From an uncultured Lachnotalea sp. (GTDB lineage: Bacteria; Bacillota; Clostridia; Lachnospirales; Lachnospiraceae), in contig CAMSZT010000026.1 of NCBI GenBank assembly GCA_947066815.1, forward strand, positions 1 through 46,189: a DNA stretch of 46,189 bases. The letters are read 5' to 3'. The notes beneath the pieces were generated by a model. That model did no database searches, was not told where the DNA came from, and saw only the letters and a list, made by a program, of their open reading frames with translations. Position numbers and translations under genes: made by a program. Below, piece after piece: positions 31,412 to 38,992 of this stretch (within the stretch, counting starts at the first letter, position 1; each line of letters starts with the position of its first letter).

Positions 31412-33994
31412 ATGAAAATCCTGATCATCGGCGGCGTCGCCGCCGGAACAAAGACGGCCGCCAAGCTGAAACGGGAAAACCGGGACGCCCAGGTTACCGT
31501 CATCACCAAAGGCGCCGACATTTCCTATGCCGGATGCGGCCTTCCCTACTACGTGGGCGGGCTGATCGAGGAGCGGGATGAGCTGATCGTCAACACGCCC
31601 GCAAAATATTCCGCCCTTACGGGCGTTGCCGTCCTGACAGAAAAAGAGGCCGTCGGCGTAAATGCCGATGAAAGGACCGTGGACGTCAGGGATCTGAAAA
31701 CCGGGGCTTCCGAATCTTATTCTTATGATAAGCTGGTCATTGCCACCGGAGCCTCTCCCGCCGTGCCTCCCCTTCCGGGCATCGATCTGCCCGGCGTCTT
31801 CACCATGCGCACCCCGGACGACGCCATCGCCCTGCGCTCCTACGTGGAAGAAAAGGCCGTCAAAAAGGCAGTCGTGGTGGGCGCCGGCTTTATCGGCCTG
31901 GAAATCGCAGAGAACCTGAAACAGAAGGGAGTCGCCGTTACGGTGGTGGACTTTGCCTCCCAGATCCTTCCCAACATCCTGGATGAGGAGATGGCCGCCT
32001 ACGGGAAAAAGCACCTGTTAAAACAGGGGATCCGGGTCATCACCAGCGTGAAGGGTGAGGAGATCACCGGAGAAGACCATGTCACGGGCATCAAGACCAC
32101 CGCCGGTCTTCTCTCCTGCGGCGTGGTGGTCATGGCCGCCGGCATCCGTCCCAATACGCAGTTTCTGGAGGGAAGCGGCATCGAGATGAACCGGGGCACC
32201 ATCGTGGTGGATAAGACCATGAAGACAAATCTGCCGGACATTTATGCCGCCGGGGACTGCGTCCAGGTCACAAACCGGATCACCGGAGCACCCCAGTGGT
32301 CCCCCATGGGCTCCTCCGCCAATATGGAGGGCCGTACCCTGGCCCAGGTCCTGGCCGGAAAAGATCATTCCCATCCCGGTGTCCTCGGCACGGGCGTCAT
32401 CAAGCTCCCCGGCCTCAACTGCGGCCGCACCGGGCTGACCGAGGCACAGGCGAAGGCCGCAGGCTACGACACGGCGACAGCCCTTATGGTGACCGACGAC
32501 AAAGCCCACTACTATCCCGACGCCTCCTTCTTTGCCACCAAGCTGATCGCAGACAGGAAGAGCCATAAGCTTCTCGGCATGCAGGTCTTCGGTCCCGGAG
32601 CCGTGGACAAGATGGTGGACATCGCCGTTATGGGCATCACCCTGGGAGCAAAGCTTGAGGACTTCGAGAATGCGGATTTCGCTTATGCGCCTCCCTTCTC
32701 CACGGCCATCCATCCGCTGGTGCAGGCAGTCTATGTACTGCTCAACAAGCTGAACGGAGAATTCACAAGCATGACCCCCGCCCAGTACGCCGCCGGAAAA
32801 GCGAAGGATTACCAGGTGCTGGACGTGGCTCCCTCTCCCTTTATTACAGGCGCCCGCTACATCAAGCTGGCCGACGTAAACGGGCCTCTGGAGGGAATCG
32901 ACAAGGATGCAAAATTACTCCTTGTCTGCGCCAAAGGCAAACGGGGCTACTTCCTGCAAAACCGCCTGCGCCATTTCGGCTATACGAACACGGTGGTACT
33001 GGAGGGCGGCGGCTTCTTCAACGACGTGAAGGTAAAGACCGCCGGGAACGCCGTTCCCAGGGCGGAGGAGACCAGGGTCAAAGCCCTCGGCTTCCTGAAA
33101 GACAAGCGGACGCCGGATAAATTCAACGGCCGGGTGATCACCAGGAACGGAAAGATCACGGGAGAAGAGGCAAGGACCATCGCCGATGCGGCGGAAATGT
33201 TCGGAAGCGGCGAGGTGACCATGACCTCCCGCCTGACCATGGAGATCCAGGGCGTTCCCTTTGACAACATCGAGCCCCTCCGGGAATACCTGATGGAACG
33301 GGGCCTGGAGACCGGCGGAACTGGCTCCAAGGTAAGGCCTGTGGTCTCCTGCAAGGGAACCACCTGCCAGTACGGCCTGATCGACACCTTCGCCCTGTCG
33401 GAAGAAATCCATGAGCGGTTCTTCCACGGCTACGCAAACGTGAAGCTTCCCCACAAGTTCAAGATCGCCGTGGGCGGCTGTCCCAACAACTGCGTAAAGC
33501 CCGATTTAAACGACCTGGGGATTATCGGCCAGAGGGTGCCCCTTGTCAATCTGGAGAAATGTAAAAACTGCAAGAACTGCCAGGTGGAGAAAAACTGTCC
33601 CATCCACGTGGCTGGCATGACAGACGGAAGGATCACCATCGACGAAAGCGCCTGCAACCACTGCGGACGCTGCCATGGCTTCTGTCCCTTCGGCGCCTTC
33701 GAGGACTACACCGACGGCTACCGGGTCTACATCGGCGGACGATGGGGCAAAAAGACGGCTCAGGGCCGTTTCCTGGACAAAATATTCACCGACAAGGACG
33801 AGGTTCTGGCCGTGGTGGAAAAGGCCATCCTTCTCTTCCGCGAACAGGGAATCACCGGCGAGCGGTTCGCCGACACAGTGGAACGCCTCGGCTTTGAAAA
33901 CGTGCAGGAGCAGCTTCTCGCCGACGATCTTCTGGACCGGAAGGCAGAAAACATCGCCGCCCAAAAGCATCTGAAGGGCGGGGCCACCTGCTGA
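31412..33994 (+). CDS. Multidomain FAD oxidoreductase: CoA-disulfide-reductase-like, rhodanese, sulfite-reductase-like and ferredoxin domains
   Basis: An 860-residue cytoplasmic redox protein. Residues about 1-440 form a pyridine-nucleotide disulfide oxidoreductase with G-G-V-A-A-G and the single redox Cys42 in S-Y-A-G-C-G-L-P-Y-Y, as in CoA-disulfide reductases. A rhodanese domain follows (about 460-550) with L-L-V-C-A-K-G-K-R-G. Residues about 580-710 resemble a nitrite/sulfite reductase half with C-K-G-T-T-C and G-G-C-P-N-N-C (siroheme/4Fe-4S ligands). The end holds two ferredoxin motifs (C-K-N-C-K-N-C and C-N-H-C-G-R-C). ATG 31412 follows GGAGG. Likely role: transfer of electrons and sulfane sulfur (inference). 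Confidence 0.88.
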   Translation: MKILIIGGVAAGTKTAAKLKRENRDAQVTVITKGADISYAGCGLPYYVGGLIEERDELIVNTPAKYSALTGVAVLTEKEAVGVNADERTVDVRDLKTGASESYSYDKLVIATGASPAVPPLPGIDLPGVFTMRTPDDAIALRSYVEEKAVKKAVVVGAGFIGLEIAENLKQKGVAVTVVDFASQILPNILDEEMAAYGKKHLLKQGIRVITSVKGEEITGEDHVTGIKTTAGLLSCGVVVMAAGIRPNTQFLEGSGIEMNRGTIVVDKTMKTNLPDIYAAGDCVQVTNRITGAPQWSPMGSSANMEGRTLAQVLAGKDHSHPGVLGTGVIKLPGLNCGRTGLTEAQAKAAGYDTATALMVTDDKAHYYPDASFFATKLIADRKSHKLLGMQVFGPGAVDKMVDIAVMGITLGAKLEDFENADFAYAPPFSTAIHPLVQAVYVLLNKLNGEFTSMTPAQYAAGKAKDYQVLDVAPSPFITGARYIKLADVNGPLEGIDKDAKLLLVCAKGKRGYFLQNRLRHFGYTNTVVLEGGGFFNDVKVKTAGNAVPRAEETRVKALGFLKDKRTPDKFNGRVITRNGKITGEEARTIADAAEMFGSGEVTMTSRLTMEIQGVPFDNIEPLREYLMERGLETGGTGSKVRPVVSCKGTTCQYGLIDTFALSEEIHERFFHGYANVKLPHKFKIAVGGCPNNCVKPDLNDLGIIGQRVPLVNLEKCKNCKNCQVEKNCPIHVAGMTDGRITIDESACNHCGRCHGFCPFGAFEDYTDGYRVYIGGRWGKKTAQGRFLDKIFTDKDEVLAVVEKAILLFREQGITGERFADTVERLGFENVQEQLLADDLLDRKAENIAAQKHLKGGATC

Positions 33995-34020
33995 CCGGCA
34001 CTCCGCCTGAATAAGCTCAA

Positions 34021-34069
34021 AAAGGAAAAACTTCCCGCCTCCTAAAAAACGTGGGAAGTTTTTTCCTTT
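34021..34069 (+). terminator. Terminator after the multidomain oxidoreductase
   Basis: AAAGGAAAAACTTCCC and GGGAAGTTTTTTCCTTT form a long stem over a 16-base loop, with a T run within the stem. Confidence 0.85.
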
Positions 34070-34097
34070 TATATACACATATGAAATTAAGAAACGA

Positions 34098-34126
34098 TTG
34101 AATCAAGGGGAAATACCGAATATAAT
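34098..34126 (+). promoter_or_regulatory. Promoter of the zinc-ribbon YD-repeat gene
   Basis: TTGAAT (34098-34103), 17 bases, TATAAT (34121-34126), about 65 bases before the start codon. Confidence 0.75.
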
Positions 34127-34200
34127 TAGACTTAAGGAATCCCGAAAAGGAGACACATACATAGTTATTATTAACTTACATAATCTAAGGAGGAACCCCT

Positions 34201-35907
34201 ATGTTTTGTCCACACTGCGGCGCAAATGTGCCGGACCACGCAAAATTCTGCGCAGGCTGCGGCCGACCCATACCGACGGCTGACGTCCCTCAAAATGACG
34301 CTCCCGCACTCCCCAAAAAGAAAACGGGCCTGATCATCGGCCTCTCCGTATTTGCAGCCGTCCTTTTGATCGCTGTCATCGCTATCCTCATCCTTCGTCC
34401 CGGAAAAGAAAAGGCCGGAGGACGGAACGCAGACAGCGGGCAAAATACACAGGCCGGACAGAGTACACAGGTTTCCGGAGAGGAACAGGACCTTCCGGCA
34501 GACGAAAAAACCGTGATCCCCCTCCTCACGTCGATCACCCCCGCAGACGGGAGCAGTGAAGGAAGCAGCATCACCCTGACCCACCGGGCCGATGGATTTC
34601 ACCTGAGTTCCTATAGCTATGCGGACGGCTCCCTGTATCAGACCACGGAAAACGACTACGACTCTTCCGGCCGCGTCGTCCATTCCCTGCAGGAGATCAC
34701 CGGCCATGGTATCACCATCGAACGGGATTACCAGTACGACGAAAACGGCAATCTGTCCCATTACGCCTTGCGGCAGACCCTGGAAGAAATGCCGGAAAGT
34801 CCGGTGGTGGAGGATATCACCTACACCTGCGATCCTGACGGACGGGTGACGCAGATGTCCGCCCCCTCCGACTCAAACCGTATCTATGAGCTGGAGTTTA
34901 ATTCCGACGGAACCGTCAAGGCCATGAAAGCCGGGTTCACGGACGCTACGGCTTTCGCCCGCACGGAATACCAATATGAAGACGGCTATATCGTATCCTC
35001 CTGTTATACCCTCACCGACTCGGACGGCGCCGTCAGCTACGAGCAGGAATTTACCTATGATAAGAGCAGCCGCTCCATTGCCGACTGTGGAAACGTCCTG
35101 ACGGAGACCACCCGTTCCAACGGTTCCGAATCCATACAGAACTATGAGTATACGGAAGCATTTCTGACAGAAGACGGGATCCTCCTGACAGAAACAGAAA
35201 AGCCGAAGAAGAGCCTGTATCAGAAAAAGGAATACTGGCAGGACAATCTCTCCATGGAATTTACCTATGATGAGGAAGAACGCCTGATCCGGGAAATGGA
35301 ATACGATGATTTTGGAAATGAATACAAATATACCGATTATCAATATGACGAGAGCGGCCGGGAGTGCCTGGCGGAGCACCATACTTACGGAACAGACGAC
35401 CTGCTCCATTCCTACGGGGATTATCAGTACGACGAAAACGGAAATGTGATCTCCAGGACATGGTACGACACCCACACCGGGGAACGGACTCCGTTATACG
35501 TTTATCAGTATACCTACGATGCGGATTCCAGGCTCCTGAACCGCAGCGAGGTCGCCATGGACCCCGTCTATGTCAGCCATTATTTCGAATATGAGTACGA
35601 CGAGCAGGGAAACAAGACCGCCAGCCATGAATATGCCCTCCGGGAAGCCAATGTGACGGCGGATGCCGTCAAGGCAGACGGTGAATACAGCTATTACACC
35701 TATGACAATGAATACGACGGCCAGGGGCGTCTCACTTCCAGCCTCCTGTGGTACCGCATCATTGACGGCGAGGAAAAGAATCCTTCCGCTTATACCACGA
35801 AAACCGTCTATGAGTACGACTCCGACGGGAATCTGGTCAAAGAGTCCTCCTACGACAACAAGGACGGCTGTTACGCTTATACGGAATACGTCTACATCTA
35901 CAAATAA
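34201..35907 (+). CDS. Zinc-ribbon, single-membrane-span protein with YD repeats
   Basis: A 568-residue protein. Residues 1-22 are a zinc ribbon (C-P-H-C...C-A-G-C-G), cytoplasmic by orientation. One membrane helix follows (about 43-65), then a Gln/Gly-rich linker. A long extracytoplasmic region follows with about ten YD-type repeats (Y-D-E-N-G-N, Y-D-E-S-G-R, Y-D-A-D-S-R, Y-D-S-D-G-N and similar). YD repeats form the shell of RHS/teneurin-like proteins, but no core or toxin domain is present here. It has its own promoter and an AAGGAGG site. Function unknown; a surface or polysaccharide-binding role is possible. Confidence 0.8.
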   Translation: MFCPHCGANVPDHAKFCAGCGRPIPTADVPQNDAPALPKKKTGLIIGLSVFAAVLLIAVIAILILRPGKEKAGGRNADSGQNTQAGQSTQVSGEEQDLPADEKTVIPLLTSITPADGSSEGSSITLTHRADGFHLSSYSYADGSLYQTTENDYDSSGRVVHSLQEITGHGITIERDYQYDENGNLSHYALRQTLEEMPESPVVEDITYTCDPDGRVTQMSAPSDSNRIYELEFNSDGTVKAMKAGFTDATAFARTEYQYEDGYIVSSCYTLTDSDGAVSYEQEFTYDKSSRSIADCGNVLTETTRSNGSESIQNYEYTEAFLTEDGILLTETEKPKKSLYQKKEYWQDNLSMEFTYDEEERLIREMEYDDFGNEYKYTDYQYDESGRECLAEHHTYGTDDLLHSYGDYQYDENGNVISRTWYDTHTGERTPLYVYQYTYDADSRLLNRSEVAMDPVYVSHYFEYEYDEQGNKTASHEYALREANVTADAVKADGEYSYYTYDNEYDGQGRLTSSLLWYRIIDGEEKNPSAYTTKTVYEYDSDGNLVKESSYDNKDGCYAYTEYVYIYK

Positions 35908-35917
35908 ATCTCAGCAT

Positions 35918-36211
35918 CTACCAATCCGTCTTAAACGTCGGAATGCGGCCCAAAACCAGGGCGCAGAGGACGGCGGCCCACAAAAGGGCCAGCAGCGGAA
36001 ATCCCAGGCGGAACTTCCAGTGTCTCGTCTTATGACGAAAGACATACATGCCGAGCGTTCCGCCGAAGGCTCCGCCCAGGGCCGCCGCCAGAAACAGGTG
36101 CTTCTCCGCAATGCGGTATTTCCCGCCTCTGGCCCGTCTTTTGTCTTCCCCCATCAGAAGAAAGCACAGGATATTTATAAGCAGTACGTAACACAGTATC
36201 ATTCGCTCCAT
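35918..36211 (-). CDS. DUF1294 small membrane protein
   Basis: A 97-residue membrane protein with about three hydrophobic segments. Conserved family features are M-G-E-D-K-R-R-A, R-I-A-E-K-H-L-F-L-A-A-A-L-G-G and the basic H-K-T-R-H-W-K-F. The function is unknown. The start at 36211 follows GTGAGGG; the longer frame from 36328 lacks support. It is convergent with the YD-repeat gene, which ends 10 bases away. Confidence 0.85.
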   Translation of the reverse strand: MERMILCYVLLINILCFLLMGEDKRRARGGKYRIAEKHLFLAAALGGAFGGTLGMYVFRHKTRHWKFRLGFPLLALLWAAVLCALVLGRIPTFKTDW

Positions 36212-36401
36212 GAAGCCCTCACTTCCCTTGTTTATGGCCGGAAAAGCTCCGGCCTCCGGCCGTCTTTTACAGGGACAGTATATCATATTTTTATCCTGTT
36301 TTAACAGAAACCATCTTGTAATTTCCATCGGATTTCGCTAAAATAAGGATAAGGAAAAACAGCGCCCAGAAGAGCGCTTTTATAAAGCTGAGGTGAACGA
36401 T

Positions 36402-37121
36402 ATGTTAAACAGTATTTCAACCATGGATGCATATGCTTCCATGTACCGCTACGGTTCTGCTTCCGCCGTTTCCTCCATCCACAAGGCGCAAAAACAGCCC
36501 GCACAGGATGCGGGACGGATTTCTGCCCCCCAGGCAGAGAGGGCCGTTGCCGGAGCAGCTTCCGAAAATGCGTCCTCCATCTCCCGGCCGGCCCTTTTCT
36601 GGGGCAGCAGGCTGTTTCTGACAGCTCCGGCCACAGATTCCCAGGCCGCCGAAGGGACCCCCGCTTCCGGTTTCATGCAGATGGGCACTTCCCCGGAAGA
36701 GCTGGCGGTCCGCATGCGGATCCAGTATCCGGGCGAAACCTCCGACGACTCCGAAAAAATCGGCGAAGAGGAAAAATGCCAGACCTGTGAAAACCGGAAG
36801 TATCAGGACGGTTCCGACGACATGGGAGTCTCCTTCCAGACCCCTACCCGCGTGGCCCCGGAAGCCGCCGCTTCCGCCGTCCGCGGCCATGAGCAGGAGC
36901 ACGTGGTCCGGGAACAGGCGAAGGCCGAGCGGGAGGGCCGCCGCGTGGTAAGCCAGGACGTCACTCTCCACACCGGCATCTGCCCGGAATGCGGCGAGGT
37001 CTATATTTCCGGCGGCACCACCAGGACGGTCACAGCGGCCGAGTCCCAACCGCAGACAGAGGGTTTTGCAGCAGACAGCTCCGGACAGACTGCCAGACAG
37101 CCCTTTCTGGCAGTCGCATAA
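36402..37121 (+). CDS. Putative metalloprotease with HEQEH motif (SprA/CJM1_0395-like family)
   Basis: A 239-residue protein. The N-terminal half is low-complexity and Ala/Ser-rich. The C-terminal half carries C-Q-T-C-E-N-R-K-Y-Q-D-G-S-D-D, then A-V-R-G-H-E-Q-E-H-V-V-R-E-Q-A-K, whose H-E-x-x-H fits a zinc-protease signature. It ends with T-G-I-C-P-E-C-G, a second cysteine pair. The family is annotated as putative metalloprotease without proven substrate. ATG 36402 is preferred over a GTG three codons upstream because AGGTGA lies at the proper distance. No signal peptide is visible. Confidence 0.8.
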   Translation: MLNSISTMDAYASMYRYGSASAVSSIHKAQKQPAQDAGRISAPQAERAVAGAASENASSISRPALFWGSRLFLTAPATDSQAAEGTPASGFMQMGTSPEELAVRMRIQYPGETSDDSEKIGEEEKCQTCENRKYQDGSDDMGVSFQTPTRVAPEAAASAVRGHEQEHVVREQAKAEREGRRVVSQDVTLHTGICPECGEVYISGGTTRTVTAAESQPQTEGFAADSSGQTARQPFLAVA

Positions 37122-37149
37122 TCTGTTTCCGTAAAACAAATACCGCCGA

Positions 37150-37640
37150 AGGCCCTGATTTAAAGAGCCTCCGGCGGTCGCTCTTTAAGGTCATGGACCA
37201 GGTATAGTCATTGGCCTGACGGATGTCCTCGAATTGTCCTTCAAAGCTGCAGGTGTAGATGGTCGTCTGGTAGCCGTCACCGCTTTCCACAGAGATGCTT
37301 GTGTATTCCCCGCCAATGGAGCCGTCCTGGTTCAGAGCAAGGTTTGCCCCGGTTCCGCCTCCGGGATTAAACACAAACAGATCCGGCCCGATGTCTGTCG
37401 GAAGGGAGGCTTCGGCGGCAGGCGTCTCCGGTGACTCCGGTTCTGGTCAGCCGCCTGGATCCAGCCGCAGGTGCCGCGGATCCCTGCCATCATGTTGGAG
37501 GTGCGGATATTCATTGTCTCGTCTTCTTCGAGGGGTTCTGTCACATGGAAATACAGGCCGCCGGACCTGACGAGGATTTCCAGATGCTTATTGTCCTTTT
37601 GGATTCCGACATGGCTGTCAGTATCCATTTTGGCCAGCCG
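37150..37640 (-). pseudogene. Decayed FecR-domain protein gene
   Basis: Two frames on the minus strand together give a recognisable protein end. One frame (about 37630-37450) encodes G-L-Y-F-H-V-T-E-P-L...N-I-R-T-S and G-I-R-G-T-C-G-W, a FecR-domain signature. After a frameshift the second frame (about 37430-37200) encodes a Pro/Glu/Ala linker and a domain with G-G-E-Y-T-S, Y-T-C-S-F-E-G-Q-F and N-D-Y-T-W-S-M. No start or N-terminal part was found upstream, and the reading frame is broken, so this is a remnant. Overlapping inverted repeats (CCGCCG / CGGCGG, 37143-37190) separate it from the previous gene. Confidence 0.65.
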
Positions 37641-37751
37641 GCGGACGGAGGATGAAAGCCGTATAGTGATAATTCTGCTCCTTCGTAAAATACCTGGCAG
37701 AACAGATGATAAAAAATCGGAAAAATAAGAAACGGCAAGAAAGGAAGTCCT

Positions 37752-38369
37752 ATGAAAAAATTATCGGAGGGTACAAGAGCGTATGTTTTGAACCATAACA
37801 ATCGGCAGAGCTGCCTGAAGCTATTTTTTTCAACTCTGAAGCTCAGCGCCTGCACCTTCGGCGGCGGCTTTGTCATGATCCCGCTGATGCGTAGAAAATT
37901 TGTGGAAGAGCTCCGTTGGATCGAGGAACAGGAAATGATGGACCTGACGGCCATTGCCCAGTCTTCGCCCGGCGCCCTTGCCGTCAATGCCTCGATCCTG
38001 ATCGGATACCGGGTGGCGGGCGTCCCCGGAGCGTTTCTGACCGTACTCGGCACCGTGCTTCCGCCCCTTTTCATCATCTCTGTGATCTCCCTTTTTTATC
38101 AGGCATTCCGAGACAACCCTTTTGTAAATGCGGCCATGGCCGGCATGCTCTGCGGAGTAGCCGCCGTGATCTTAAGCGTGGTCGTCGACCTGATAAAGGG
38201 AATCCTGAAGCAAAGACAGGCTCTCCCCATCCTGGTCATGGCCGCATCCTTTTTCGCCGTACGGTTCTTTGATGTAAACATTATGATCGTGATTCTGGCA
38301 TGCGGCCTCGTCGGCGCAGCGGATGTCCTTTACTGGGAGCCGAAGCGAAAGAAAGGGGAATCCACATGA
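37752..38369 (+). CDS. chrA: Chromate transporter (CHR family), first half-size subunit
   Basis: A 205-residue inner membrane protein of the short CHR type. Such proteins act in pairs to export chromate or a related anion. The family start F-F-S-T-L-K-L-S-A-C-T-F-G-G-G-F-V-M-I-P and the A-Q-S-S-P-G-A-L-A-V-N motif are present, followed by several hydrophobic segments. It begins at 37752 with site GAAAGGAAG and overlaps the second subunit by four bases (ATGA), indicating coupled translation. The true substrate in this organism is not known. Confidence 0.92.
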   Translation: MKKLSEGTRAYVLNHNNRQSCLKLFFSTLKLSACTFGGGFVMIPLMRRKFVEELRWIEEQEMMDLTAIAQSSPGALAVNASILIGYRVAGVPGAFLTVLGTVLPPLFIISVISLFYQAFRDNPFVNAAMAGMLCGVAAVILSVVVDLIKGILKQRQALPILVMAASFFAVRFFDVNIMIVILACGLVGAADVLYWEPKRKKGEST

Positions 38370-38929
38370 TCCTTTTAGAATTGTTCTGGAGTTTTTTTCA
38401 GATTGGTCTTTTCAGTATTGGAGGCGGATACGCCGCCATGCCGCTCATTCAGGACCAGGTGGTAACCCTTCACCCCTGGCTGACCATGGCCCAGTTTGCG
38501 GATATCGTGACCATTGCGGAAATGACCCCCGGCCCCATCGCCGTCAACTCCGCCACCTTCGTGGGCATCCAGGTTGCCGGCATTCCCGGCGCTCTGGCCG
38601 CCACCTTCGGCTGCATCCTCCCGTCCTGCGTCATCGTCATGACCCTCGCCTTCCTGTATTACCGGTTCCGTAACCTGCACCTGGTACAGGGAGTGCTGGG
38701 CGGTCTCCGGCCCGCCGTGGCCGCCATGATCGCCTCCGCAGGAATCTCCCTGCTTTTCATGGCCCTTTACGGGACGCGGACACTGCCGGCCGATCCAAAA
38801 AGACTGGATTTTCCCGCCCTTTTGATCTTTGCCGCCGGATTTCTCATCCTCCGCAGGAGAAAAGTCAACCCCCTATGGGTCATGGCCGCCTCCGGCGCCC
38901 TGGGCCTGCTCCTGTACACCTTTTTCTGA
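38366..38929 (+). CDS. chrA: Chromate transporter (CHR family), second half-size subunit
   Basis: A 187-residue membrane partner of the preceding gene, with F-Q-I-G-L-F-S-I-G-G-G-Y-A-A-M-P-L and E-M-T-P-G-P-I-A-V-N-S-A-T-F-V-G. The start at 38366 overlaps the previous stop; a longer frame reading into the first gene is not needed. Paired short CHR genes of this type are usual in Firmicutes and together equal one full-length ChrA. Confidence 0.92.
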   Translation: MILLELFWSFFQIGLFSIGGGYAAMPLIQDQVVTLHPWLTMAQFADIVTIAEMTPGPIAVNSATFVGIQVAGIPGALAATFGCILPSCVIVMTLAFLYYRFRNLHLVQGVLGGLRPAVAAMIASAGISLLFMALYGTRTLPADPKRLDFPALLIFAAGFLILRRRKVNPLWVMAASGALGLLLYTFF

Positions 38930-38992
38930 GGAGGGCTGGCAGCGTTTTGACGCCTCCCTGCGGCCATCCATACGCTGCCAGGCAATTGCCCG

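Noticed and set aside
37143-37190. Inverted repeats CCGCCG/CGGCGG and TTTAAAGAGC/GCTCTTTAA as a terminator
   Set aside because: The two pairings are mutually exclusive and no T run follows either stem; kept only as a note.
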